A stretch of DNA of 64,000 nt, taken from Hysterium pulicare CBS 123377 (taxonomy: Eukaryota > Ascomycota > Dothideomycetes > Hysteriales > Hysteriaceae). Numbering within the stretch: the first letter of the stretch is position 1; the number at the start of each line of letters is the position of its first letter. The translations under genes and the position numbers were made by a program. Where the stretch lies: positions 82,121-146,120 of the forward strand of contig AJFK01001066.1 of assembly GCA_000467715.1 (NCBI GenBank), in the 5' to 3' direction. Under the pieces are notes generated by a model. It saw only the letters and a list, made by a program, of their open reading frames with translations, made no database searches and was not told the DNA's origin. This document shows positions 34,096 to 45,018 of this stretch, piece by piece.

Positions 34096-35355
34096 CAGAT
34101 AAAAGTTTCGAAAAGGATTCAATCACTGCCGTACTTCGAACGCTCTGCCATTTCGGTCTCGGAACACTCACTCTACATGCATGTCGTGATATACGAAAGC
34201 CGACGAAACACTCACAATTGCATACTCGACGCTCGTTAAAGCTAGAATTTTGCCGCTGTGACAAGCTTCGTATCCGAGAGACAGATTCAGCCGCGCATGT
34301 CTAGACCGCAAGCGAATAGTTCAGAGTCTCGGAACCAAGCGGTGCAAAGCTCCTTACATAATTCAAACCATCCAGAACTCAAGACTCCGAGGTGCCCGAG
34401 CTAATGGACTTTGCTGAATGGATGGTCGAAATCTTGGAGGATGAAGAGGGATCTTGACACTTACTTGTTAGTCCATGAAGCTCTTCATGTTCACGTCCCA
34501 AAATTGATTTAGATGACTTTTTCCTTTTGCGAAGCAAATCATGTAGAGTAGTTTTCGATAACATGAACAATTCGCGTTATTTTCACTCGCTTGTTATCAT
34601 GTTGACCATTTCTCTTTCCATCTCTGATGTACGTTTCACTTGGTAGAAGATAGAATGCTACAGCTTGGGAAGCGTAGCGGATGAGTCTAGTGAGAGTTAA
34701 TAAGTCCGCCTATCATTTCCATCCTTCGATACACAGTTCTGACTCGAACCAGCCATCTATAATGATGCCCTAGGTATAAGTCTTTCTCTCCATCTACCGC
34801 TTTCAGGTATAAGAATGGAGGGGTGTGAGGAGCGGAAATGTATGAATGGGTTGGAACAGTTCATGGGGAATCATCTATTTTCCAAGGTTGTCGAAAGAAT
34901 GGAATTTTTAAGGGGTTGGAGTTGATTGGTTAGGCGTTGAAAGAGCTTTTGGTCAAGTTCCTTGCATCTCATCCGCTTGACTTTATCGCATTAGCATCAC
35001 GGAACCTCTGGAGAAGTAGCAAATTGAGAATCTGATGCATTTCATGAGCCACCGCAGGCTTCTAATCCCTCACTATACCATACCGTGCCACCCGGGCAGA
35101 AATTTTGAAGAAAGAAGAACACCAAGGAGCTGTTTCAGCTCAATCCATTTTCCAGCCTGACACAACGCCATCACCAGCCAGCCACCATATCGCCGAAAAG
35201 TATAAGAGGAAAGTAAGATGCAAAGGACATCAAAGATCGACCTCTTGTCCATGCCATCTGAGAAGTATCTGAAGTTTGTAAAATGTGATTTCCTAACGAA
35301 AAAGTCAATTAACCAGTTGGAGGGAGAGGAGCAGCCAATGGTATACAATACTCAC
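34096..35355. other. Intergenic interval
   Basis: A 1.26-kb region between the HET gene and the end of the cysteine-rich gene (convergent). Short frames only; no recognisable gene or RNA. Confidence 0.5.
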
Positions 35356-35559
35356 CTAGCACACGCAGTGAGGTTCGCCGTTTACAAATCGGCAGCAACC
35401 AAGGTTCCCACCGCAGTCGGCAATCAACATCCAAACGCCAGTAGGGCCGCACTCAACGATCAGACCCCAATTGCAAGCATACTCGCCAGGAACGCAAGAG
35501 GCGGTACCAGACGTGGTGTTGGTCTCATCGTTGCGCTTACCTATTGACTTGTCAACGAA
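35356..35559 (-). other. In-frame sixth 8-Cys module beyond the TAA of the cysteine-rich gene
   Basis: Reading on past the TAA at 35560-35562 in the same frame gives 67 codons ending in TAG at 35356-35358. They encode a linker (KSIGKRNDETNTTSG) and a complete module starting CVPGEYACNWGLIVECG and ending GEPHCVC, with all eight Cys in the spacing of modules 1-5. A 54-nt segment from GTGCCT (about 35595) to ATAG (about 35541) would act as an intron that removes the TAA and keeps the frame, but its donor is weak and it would delete the last two Cys of module 5. The TAG overlaps a strong donor-like CTAGGTGAGT, so further 3' splicing is possible. Confidence 0.75.
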
Positions 35560-37077
35560 TTATGATTCATCCTGGCGGCAAATGCAGTAGGCACTGTAGT
35601 TGATGATCTGGCAACAACCCGGAGAACTCCCGCAATGGCTGACGAACTGCCAACTGCCGTTGTTGTCACAGACATAGACCGAGCCACCATTGCAGGCCGT
35701 TTGACCAGGAGGGACGCAAACATCTTGGGTAGAAGGAACTGTGGCCTTACCTGGCGTATCATCACGCTTAGAGATGACTGAATCGATCTGAGCGCCGGAG
35801 CCGATCGTTTGGGTGGATACCTCACTGGCCTCCTTGCGGCAGGTGCAGAATGCCCGATCTGCTTCTAGACCTTGGCCATCATTGAAAACATTGCCAGAGA
35901 GAGTGCAACAGCCCGTGTGGCCACAATCAGCGCTGATTACCCATTGGCCAACCGCATTGCAGACCATGATCAACTGCCCAGCGCCGCCAATATTTGACCA
36001 GTGACCACAACCATATTTACCGGGAGTGCAAACGCCCTGAGCTAAGCCCGTGGTGGACTCATCACGCTCCTCGATGCTCTTCTCGATCATCTTGATAGGA
36101 GCGATCTCAGTAGTGGTCGTTCCTGCCTCACTCTCTTTGCCGCATTCGCAGAATGCACGCTGAGCCATCGGTATGCCATTGGAATCATAGCTTATATTTC
36201 CTTCCAGTTGACAGCATCCAATTTGAGTGCAGTCAGCGGTGAAGATCCAGTTTCCAGATGCATCACATACGAACATGTACGGGGTGGGTGCGTTGTTGAC
36301 GCCCTCAGCGCATGCGTATAAGCCCGGAGTGCAGACGCCGCGCTTCTGGATGTTGTGCCCGACAGATGGATTAGGAGTAGAATCGATTCCTTGGACGGCT
36401 GACCCGCTGACGTTTTCCTCGGAATCGGCTTGGCAGGCGCAGAAAGCCCGTGTAGCCATAGGAAACCCATTGGCGTCTTGGCCTACAACATTTTCGAGCT
36501 GACAGCAGCCGCCGTGTCCACAGTCGGCACTCAGAGTCCAAGTCCCAACGCCATTGCAGACGAAGATGTACCGTGCGACTTCAGTGTGGTCATCGTTCTC
36601 ACCACATGCGTACAAGGCCGGAGTGCAAACGCCTTCGGCGAAAGCAGCTGTGGTATCGGCACGTGAAACCAAGCTGGTGGTAGTTGAGTCGACATCACGA
36701 GCGAACTTTTGCGAGCATTGACAGAACGCACGATCGGCTTCGACGTTGCCCTGGGGATCCGTGAAGACATTGCCATCGAGCAAGCAGCAGTCTGCTTGAC
36801 CGCAGTCGGCGGAGATGACCCAGTCTTGCTGAGCATTGCAGACCAAGAGGAGACGGCCGTAGTCGGTGGTTCCAGTATAATAGCCGCAGGAATACTTGCT
36901 CGGAGTGCAAGCCGAGTTCTCGGTGGTCGGAACTGTGGCTGCTCCGTAGGCAACCTGACCTACACCATCGCTACGGGCGATCATGCCGAGACTGTCATCA
37001 TTGGCTGGAGTAGGGGCACCCGCCACTGAGACTGCGAGTACCAAGGCGAGAGCGCCAAACGTCTCAAGCAGCTTCAT
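35560..37077 (-). CDS. Secreted protein of repeated 8-Cys modules, unrecognised family
   Basis: A single exon of 505 aa. The signal peptide is MKLLETFGALALVLAVSVAG. Five modules follow, each with the pattern C-x6-C-x(5-15)-C-x(9-10)-C-x(3-4)-CC-x(n)-C-x-C. Typical pieces are CTPSKYSCG, LLLVCN, WVISADCGQADCC and ADRAFCQC. Linkers hold basic sites before an acidic residue: IARSD, VSRAD, IQKRG, EERDE, SKRDD. KR/R sites of this kind suit Kex2-type cleavage, so the product may be cut into separate small disulfide-rich proteins. The spaced CG/VCN/W/ADC words look like fungal extracellular Cys-rich repeats, but I cannot name the family. Candidates are an effector-like, wall-binding or antimicrobial polyprotein. 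The frame ends in TAA, yet another module follows (previous entry). Confidence 0.85.
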   Translation of the reverse strand: MKLLETFGALALVLAVSVAGAPTPANDDSLGMIARSDGVGQVAYGAATVPTTENSACTPSKYSCGYYTGTTDYGRLLLVCNAQQDWVISADCGQADCCLLDGNVFTDPQGNVEADRAFCQCSQKFARDVDSTTTSLVSRADTTAAFAEGVCTPALYACGENDDHTEVARYIFVCNGVGTWTLSADCGHGGCCQLENVVGQDANGFPMATRAFCACQADSEENVSGSAVQGIDSTPNPSVGHNIQKRGVCTPGLYACAEGVNNAPTPYMFVCDASGNWIFTADCTQIGCCQLEGNISYDSNGIPMAQRAFCECGKESEAGTTTTEIAPIKMIEKSIEERDESTTGLAQGVCTPGKYGCGHWSNIGGAGQLIMVCNAVGQWVISADCGHTGCCTLSGNVFNDGQGLEADRAFCTCRKEASEVSTQTIGSGAQIDSVISKRDDTPGKATVPSTQDVCVPPGQTACNGGSVYVCDNNGSWQFVSHCGSSPGCCQIINYSAYCICRQDES

Positions 37078-38167
37078 GGTTGATGAGGTGAAAGTGGTGT
37101 TTGGTGTGGACGGACGAGGGCTGACTTCATGAGTCAGTCATGAATTGGAAAGTTGAGAGAGAAGAAGGGACTGTGAAAGAATGATGGTATGAAAGTAGAT
37201 TAAGTGAACGTGAGGTCACGATGAAAAGCACACATTGGAAGGTCAAACGTAGAAAGAGGCTTCAGCAGTTGACGACCAGCGAAGTGAAGTGAAGACGAAA
37301 TTGAAAGGGAGAAGTAAAAGCAAACCTGTGACTTACTCAAAGCACTTCGAAGTGCAGCTGTTGTTGAAGAAGGCTCTCACCTCGGAGTTGACAAACGGGT
37401 GAGGCCTTAAGACTTGAGCTGTAGCTTCATGAAAGTGTTAGTATAGATTAATTCGATGGATTCGATGGCCATGATAACTTACTTCGAAAGAGAAGCCGAA
37501 GAGATAGCTCTTCGTCCGGGCAAAATCGTGAGTGAGGAAAAGGTGGAGTGTCAGAAGAGAGATTGAAGGTGAGGTGGAGTTCGAAAGAAGAGGGCGTAGG
37601 CAGCAGATATATATAAGCAGCTGGGTCCGATTTCAGGAGCGAAAAGGCGGGGTGGAGGAAATTGGCAAGAGCTTGTATCGTACGAGGTGGTCCGTCCGCC
37701 GACGAGCTCCGATCAAGTGAGGTTGACGGTGGCCAGATTGGGAAGGAACAGGACCTTGGAAAGGGCGGTGGGCCCGATCACCCGGATTGACCGCCAAGGA
37801 GGTAGAAGCTGAGGAGCCCAATAGACTATAGAATGGAAATGAGTAGAAAATGATGACATGTCTTGATCTATATATCGGCGCCTGGGGAAGGATGGAGTGA
37901 GGGGCATTGATGATAACATAAAGCGGAAAGATCTCTCATGGTTACTATGATCATCACCATGAAAGGAACATAAAGACTTCAATATCATGAATCCAACAAC
38001 AAATTGTAACGAAATGTACAAACTAGTGTTCCCCCGATCTATAAGATATAATCCAATGCGTAACCTCATGTGGTGAATTACCCGCCCGTCTATTGAAAAC
38101 GCCATGAAATGCAAGTCAGCCGTCAAACACTCTATCACGCATGTGATGGAACAATGAACTCTATGTT
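37078..38167. promoter_or_regulatory. Upstream region of the cysteine-rich gene
   Basis: A 1.09-kb gap; the part next to 37077 is promoter/5' UTR of the cysteine-rich gene, the far end is the 3' UTR side of the New1-type gene. A short palindrome CACTTCGAAGTG occurs near 37346. No gene is supported. Confidence 0.45.
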
Positions 38168-41100
38168 CTATTCCTCATCATCAGTATCCGGGAAACGTGG
38201 TGTGCCCTGTCACCTGTCAGTACTAGATTTCAATGTTTCCAAGCTTGGAAGGCTCACCTTAGGACTATTGAGCCACTCGATATGTCTCAATCTCCTTCTG
38301 ACCTCTCTCTCCTTCATCTGCGCTCTCGTCATTTTCTTCTTCTTCTTCGCCCTAAACTTCATGTCACCTCCTTCAGTCTCCGACATAGCAGGAGTACCCG
38401 TTTCACTTGGAGCAGCCGACGAGACATTTGAGCTGGCAACGCTGCTACCAGGTCGAGAGTCTTCGAACCGGTCCATGCTGACTGCCAAGTGCCCTTTGTG
38501 AGTGACTCGACCATCCGCGACGTGCCATTGTTCTGGGCAGAGAGCACCGACAAATTCTTCGTTGTGGGAGATCATGATCACGCCGCCTCTGTAGTCTCGG
38601 ATGGCCACAGCGAGCCCACCGAGGGAGTCTCTATCTAAGAAATTGGTAGGCTCGTCAAGGACGAGCAAATGAGGGTTGTTCCACATCGCACCAGCTGTGC
38701 GGACGTTAGTGTTGGACATACAACAATATGCTGAGGTGCGAGGGGTTTGAACTTACCGAGGACGACCTTGACTTTTTGTCCACCGGAGAGACCAGAAATT
38801 TCATTGTGGTTAGCGATGTCTGGGTCCATTCCAAGATCCTCGAAGTGCTTTGAGATTACTTTAGGTTCCAACTGACGGTAGCCAAGACCCTCACGCGAAG
38901 ATTCATGATCATCAAACTCCTGGACCATCTTCTGGAAGCCTCTTTCAAGAAGCGTCTCACGAGAAATCATTGTGTTGAACTTGGGCAGCATGTTGAGCCA
39001 CTTGACCTCGTACTGGAAACTCTTCTTGTACTTCTGTCGACCAATCAGGGCCTCGATTTTTCTTGGGCCCTTTCCATCTCCGAGGTCAATGGGTGTCTCC
39101 AGCTGTGCTTTGTCTTCCGCTGTCAAAACACGCGTCTGCTTCATGAGCACCTCACGATCATCACCATTGGCATATCGCCACTGTAGGTATTGATTTGGTG
39201 TTTTCTCCATGTGCATTTCGACGTGTTCAAGAGCGTGTTGCTTGATGTAACCAATACGCAGATTGGGGTGCTTCTCAACCTTGCCCTGTTGGGGAATGGT
39301 TTCACCAGTGAGCATTTTGATGAGGGTGGATTTGCCGGCACCATTGGCGCCGATAATGGCAACGCGGGATGAGAGCGATAGAGAGCATGAGGCATCGTAG
39401 AGCGAGGGTTTGGAGGCACCGGGATATGTATAAGTGCAGTTCGTCATACGGAGAATGGACCGAGTCATCGACTTGACGCCAGTCAGAATACCTGGAGGAG
39501 GGAACTTGAACTGAACATTCGAGGCTGTGAGTGTGTAGTAACTCTTCGCTTCGGGCTTGACCTTAACGAAAGCGGCGAGATTGCCCTTGTAGCAAACAAG
39601 CTTCTTCTGTTCGTAATGGTAGATGTCTGTACATACTTCGTCGAGGAAACCGGAGTCGTGACTGACAATCAAGCTGGTGATCTCAGTATGGCTCTTCAGA
39701 TACTCTTGAAGCCACTTTACGTTTGCAACGTCCAAGTGATTAGTAGGTTCGTCCAGAAGTAAGACATCAGCGCGCATCAGCATTGCTCTGGCTAATGCCA
39801 ACTTCATCTTCCAACCACCCGATAGAGATCCGACCTGGTTGGATTGTCGCCCGTCTGGACCGGAGGTAAAACCGACTTCTTCGAGAACGCTGGAAATGCG
39901 ATCCCTACTCTCATCCGCAAATCGAGGGTCCTTGGAGATGAATTCGAGGATGCTGAGATCCGCATCTTCGCCTTGGTTGTGCTCCACAAAGCAGGTCTTG
40001 ACTTCGTCCTGGGGTGGGAAACCTTCTAGTTTGCCCTCGGAAATACTTCTCATTAGGGTTGACTTTCCGGCACCGTTGCGGCCGCATAGACCATACCTAT
40101 GACCTTTGAGAAGTCGCAGGTTTGTATGAGATAGCAACAGCATCCCGCCATATCCCAGAGAAAAGGTAGCGTTGACGATCTCAACTTCACCATCATCTTC
40201 TTTGATGGGCTGACCAAATTTGCGGTAGTCTTCTTCGACATAGAATTGATGAACACCATCGGCAACCTTGGTAGAAGATTCGCTGACCATCAAAGGCGCC
40301 AAGTAGGGGGCGACGGACTTTCGGATGCGCTGGATTTCCCGCTGATTGACGTCTTCGGCCACCATTTCTGAGATGTAGCTTTTAACTAGTGCCCATACAT
40401 CGGAGTCCCCTGGGAAGTTGTGTAAACCTCCAGCTACTGCAAGCTGTTTCTCAAGGACCTTCAATACGTCTGATGTCGTGGTCTTCGCAATTACACCTGA
40501 AGCGATGTTTCCATCCTTGTCTCCCATAGCCTTCTCAATAACATCCAGAGCTCTTGAGGCGATCTCACGCACTTCTGGCAAGGAAGCGCGGTCCTTGACA
40601 GATTTAACACCTGGTTTCAATTTCGGCAAGAAAGCTCTGGCTTCGATCGGGTCATGAACCAGTTTCGTCAAATTCTCAACCACCACGACTGTCTGTCGCA
40701 GGACTTCTTGCGCGGTGGAAGGAGTATTCAAGGATCGTTCGAGAAGGGGTGTGAGAAGGGCCAGGACGGGGGAAGTGACGATAGCAACGAAGGTCGTCTG
40801 CGACAGCGCATGAATGGCCTTCTGCTGGCTCTGTGTGGAGGGGTTCTCCATTGACTTGATGAGAAGGGGTATCCTCGGGGCAACATCGTCGTTTTGTAGA
40901 AGAGTTGTGAGACTGTTCATCGTTTTTACTGCTTGCTTTGAAACCTACCAAACCCTGGTTAGTATCTGGTGATCTCCATTTTCCGAGACGATACTCACTT
41001 CGCTTTTAAGGTCATGCATTCCACCTTCAACGACCGGAATAAGCCCTTCCAGTCTCTTACCCATGGCGTCTCTGAGCACATCCTTCTCTTTCTCCACGTC

Positions 41101-41697
41101 TATGCTCTCCATACCGATCTTCGCTTTGTCTGCCATTCTGCCCATGAGCTCGAATGCGCCAACCGTGCCCTGCCACTTTCCGGACTTCTTGCCCAAGTAT
41201 TTCACAAGCACCGGAAGCAAACCCACAACCTTCGCTTCGGCATCCAAATTCTCGAAAAGCGCATCGAGGGCGTATTGTGCGGACTCGCGCACTGCTCCAG
41301 TCTTATCCGCAAGCGCATCCAAAGCAAGCGGCACCATGGTGTCTTCCTGCAATAAGAATACCACCTCGCCCAACTTCTGCTCTCTGGGAAATCGCTCGAA
41401 AAGCGCTCCAAGCGCATTCATAGCGCCTTCTCTCCGCACAGCATTCTTCTTGTCTCCCGCCGCCTTTCTGATCTCGTCGAGGATACCATAGCCCTTGAGG
41501 CCTCGAAAACCAACAGAGTTTTGGAGGAGCGTGGAGAGGCCGTAAGCGGCCTGTACGGACTCGTGGGAAGTCTTGCTCGTGAATATCGAGCTGACGATGG
41601 AGGAAATTTCGTCTTGAGAAGGGGGTACGGCCGAGGAGTCGACGGACTTGCTAACGATGATTGCCGGAGCCATAGGAGGCGATTCGTGATGTGGCAT
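38168..41697 (-). CDS. NEW1: New1/Elf1-type ABC-F ATPase of the EF-3 family
   Basis: Exons are 40999..41697, 38757..40944, 38258..38694 and 38168..38206 on the minus strand, 1120 aa. The N-terminal half is a HEAT-repeat region. Two ABC domains follow: Walker A GRNGAGKST, signature SLSGGWKM, Walker B LLLDEPTNHLD; then GANGAGKST, GLSGGQKV and LLVLDEPTNFLD. The second ABC carries the chromodomain-like insert (GRQKYKKSFQYEVKWLNM...EGLGYRQLEP). The tail is Lys/Arg-rich (FRAKKKKKMTRAQMKER) and ends EWLNSPKGTPRF then an acidic TDDEE. The insert and tail fit New1/Elf1 better than EF-3 itself. Yeast New1 is a ribosome-associated factor assisting translation termination/recycling; fission yeast Elf1 was linked to mRNA export. 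The protein has no transmembrane segments. Yeast New1's prion-like Gln/Asn N-terminus is absent here. Confidence 0.85.
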
Positions 41698-42251
41698 TTC
41701 CCTCAGAAGGGAGGAAGAGGGAGTAGCCCTAAAATCTCTTGTGGGTATTTGAAGAGGGCTCTATCGATAGAGTGCTTCGTGGGTTTAGTTATTTCGTTTA
41801 GCGGTCGCACGGTCTGCGCGGAAATTAAGTTGCAGCCCGAATTGTTGAGCCTCAAGGCAGAGCGACCGGCACTCTAGCAGGAAATGGTAGAGTGGAGAGT
41901 GTACACACAAGATAGCGGAAGGGAGGAGGAAGAGCTTTCGTCGGGGAGGCGAGAGTTTTTGGTGTGCTGGTGTCCGGCCGGGGGTGAGAAAGAAAATAAT
42001 TCTGTCTGCTGGCTTGGCTGACTGAAAGCCGCCAGGGTGCCGGCCCTTTAGCATTCGAGAATCCTGCACGCTGACATTTTGCCGGCGCTAATCCGTTTTC
42101 GGGCGTAGGGCTGAAAGGTCTTCACTTCATTTCATTTCATCTCATCCACCATATTGTCCAAGTCAGGACTGCTCACCCGATACAGGCTGAGATGGAAATA
42201 CTTGAACTTTACTGAGCTCACGTATCTCCAGAATACGTCACTCCGAGGGAT
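41698..42251. promoter_or_regulatory. Divergent upstream region of NEW1 and a HET gene
   Basis: A 554-bp region between divergent starts. It contains a TTTCATTTCATCTCATC-like pyrimidine-rich stretch near 42126. No gene is supported. Confidence 0.4.
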
Positions 42252-44399
42252 ATGCTCTATACGGCCTTACCGACTGACACATCAATCCGACTTCTTCTTT
42301 TTGAGAACAATGGTTTTAATGATGGGACGGCGATATCTTGCTCTACGGTTATCGCCGATCTCGATGATGAAAGCTCATATCTGCCCTACACTTGCCTATC
42401 GTACACTTGGGGCTCGCCGTTTCCGCCTTCTCATTCACTCAATGCAAATTATGATTCAAACACCGCATCAAAGAAAGGGCCCAGAACCAATCATCGTTGT
42501 CGATGGAGAACACACCCAAGTGACGCCGAGTCTGTTTGAAGCACTGCAATATCTTGGGCGGACTAATCCTTCCAAACTTAGTCAGATATGGATCGATGCC
42601 ATTTGTATTGACCAGCGAAAACCGGAAGCTAATCTTGAGCGTGGAAAGCAGGTCGCAATGATGGATCACATCTACGCAACCGCTGAGCATGTGCTGGTAT
42701 GGCTAGGACCGGAAGACTCGAGGGAGTTTAATCTCGTGATATCTGCCCTACGGAACCTTGCCAGCGTGACGGTTTACGCGCTTGAAATTGTGCTCATGGA
42801 TGAAATAATCGACTTATTAGATCCAGCTACGTATGTCAAACTCGGAATCCCCTTCATCTCTCGAGACATCTGGAAGCAGATTCGCAACTTTTTTGAGCGT
42901 AATTGGTTTCACCGCACCTGGGTCACTCAAGAGGCAGCGCTCGCCCGTTCGATTTCTTTTCATGCTGGAAGTCATGAGATTTCGTGGGATGAAATCGAGA
43001 AAGCATCTTTTGTCATCTACCGTCTTGGAAAGTTTTTCATGCCTCATTTCACGTATCCTTCTGGAGTTGTGCAACGCCTCGTGGAACCCGATGATGACCT
43101 TCAAACTACGGAATTGACCAACTCAGCTTATCACGGCATAACCAGCATCGCAGAATTTCGAAAGGAGCCGCACGAGTATGGTCGGAAGCGTATCTTCTCT
43201 CACTCAAGTCACCCAAACTACCAGCCACCTATCACCTCCACCAGGGAGTATCTAGGGAATCCTCAAGCCTGGCGAGGGTTCCGGACGCACATTCTCCACA
43301 AGAATCGACAAAGAAAGCATCAGATCCTCGAGACAAGATCTATGGTATATTGGGTCTTTTAGAGGGGATGACGGACGAGAGAGGAAACAAGCTCATTGAG
43401 CCCAACTATGACGAGAAGAACAGTCCAAAGAAATTGTACACCGATATCACGCGAATGCTTTTCATTGATCAGCTCAGTCAGCTTGGAGTCATAACAACAC
43501 ATAACTACCAATATCACGGTGCCGCTGTGAGAATACCTCCAGTCGAGGATCGCTCAATGCGAAATGTCAAGGATTTGCCTTCTTGGGTTCCAGATTTCTC
43601 GGCTCGAGAACTTCCTCCACACATAACGTCGGCTGCCTTGTTCCATTTCAATGCTTCTGCTCACTTGGTTGGCGGCTATTTGGAGACGGAAAGCTCTTTT
43701 CAGTACGGGCTTCGCGGGGCCTTGATCGATAGAGTTGTGGAGGTGGGAGAGAGTTACGAAGAGCTCAAAGCGACAGCATCCCTCCGCTACTGCTTGAAAA
43801 TTGTTGGCAGAATGAGCGAACATGGGCTTGGCGGCATGGATAGAGGAGAGGTGCTGGCCCGTACGCTGATTGCGAACCTTAGCTTGGGATTCCAAGTCGA
43901 CTTAGGTGAGGTGAAAAGAGTTTTCCGCAGCTACGTGAGCGTGCTAAAAGTGACCGAGTTGGCTGGCGATAAAAGCAAAAGCGAGATCGACGAAAAATAT
44001 CATGAGTTTGAAACCATAGAAGAAGGGTGGCGTCCGACGAAATATGATGTGTATGAAATTCTGCAGTCGCTACAGTCAGGCCAGCAACTAAGACTGCAGT
44101 CGGAACCCGCCAAAACCATCCTCAATCTGGCTGCAAGATACGAATCGAATCTTGACCGCCTCTTCAGTTGCAGACGGATGTTCCTGACAAGCGAAGGTAG
44201 AGTTGGGATCGGACCTCGATCGATGAAGCCGGGCGATGAAATATGGCTCATTCCACCAGAGAAGACGTTCCATATATTGCGGCTGGTTGACGGAAAGGAA
44301 TATGAATTGATGGGCGACGCTTATGTTCACGGGGCAATGTTTGGCGAGGATGCGAAGCCAAAGTCTGAGGAAGATTTGGTTGATATCGTTCTCGTATAA
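42252..44399 (+). CDS. HET-domain protein with two frame changes (introns or lesions)
   Basis: Three coding blocks are evident in different frames: 42252 to about 42430-42478 (MLYTALPTDTSIRLLLFE, then TCLSYTWGSP), about 42480 to 43178-43315 (IIVVDGEHTQVTPSLFEAL, IWIDAICIDQRKPE, HTWVTQEAA-like FHRTWVTQEAALARS), and about 43255-43318 to 44399 (KASDPRDKIYGILGLLEGM, LPSWVPDFSAREL, GDEIWLIPPEK, YELMGDAYVHGAMFG). Together they form a complete HET protein. The first change could be a 55-nt intron from GTTTCC (42420) to CAAAG (a weak donor), joining WGSP to KGPEP, or a 1-nt indel near AAAGGGCCC. The second could be an intron from GTATGG (about 43178) to ATCTAG (about 43254) or a 1-nt loss in the A-rich run near 43310. 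Whether the gene is functional is uncertain. Confidence 0.7.
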
Positions 44400-45018
44400 C
44401 GGCACCGGCGTGTAAGTGCAATCCCCTAAGGTACATTAAGAACGTTACTCACAATGCAATCAGCCAGCATGGCGGCGGTGATGGGTGAGGTTGTCAATCG
44501 GGAGAAGTACTTCGTATGTTGAAGTTGACTAGTTTAGGTAGTCTGAATGCGCTTTGTTTCCGACGGGTGAAGATTGATTTTCAAAAGTCGATTCGAGATA
44601 GTTCGATGCGTCACACTGTGAATTCATAGCTTTAATTCAATAAACTAACCTCCTCCTGCTCGGCACCAGTAGAGAGGCAACTTCATTCCAAAGGTTCAGT
44701 AGGCGGCAGTGGGAATGATCAATTTAGAAACGTTTCCGTAATGTTTAGGATCGGGAGTGTAGCGTCAGTGCTAGTCCCTAAAGCCCAAGCTCAATGGTAT
44801 GCGCGGGCAGCAAATAAAGTCATTCATTGCGAGGACAAGTGCAGCCCAAAGTCTCAACGAATTATAACATCTAATATGAGCTATGTCGCTGAAAGGAACA
44901 ACACCATTACCGAGACAAGGAACTTACATCCAAAAATGCTGGCTTCTCCTTTAACTCCCCGACCCAACGCCTTACTTCCCATCCTCTCCGTCTCCTCTCT
45001 CCCCACCTCCCCAGCACA
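44400..45018. other. Intergenic, convergent gene ends
   Basis: A 619-bp gap between convergent genes. No supported feature. Confidence 0.5.

Noticed and set aside
38168-41697. Calling this gene elongation factor 3 (EF-3)
   Set aside because: The chromodomain-like insert and the EWLNSPKGTP tail look like New1/Elf1. Overall family membership is the same, so a tree would settle it.
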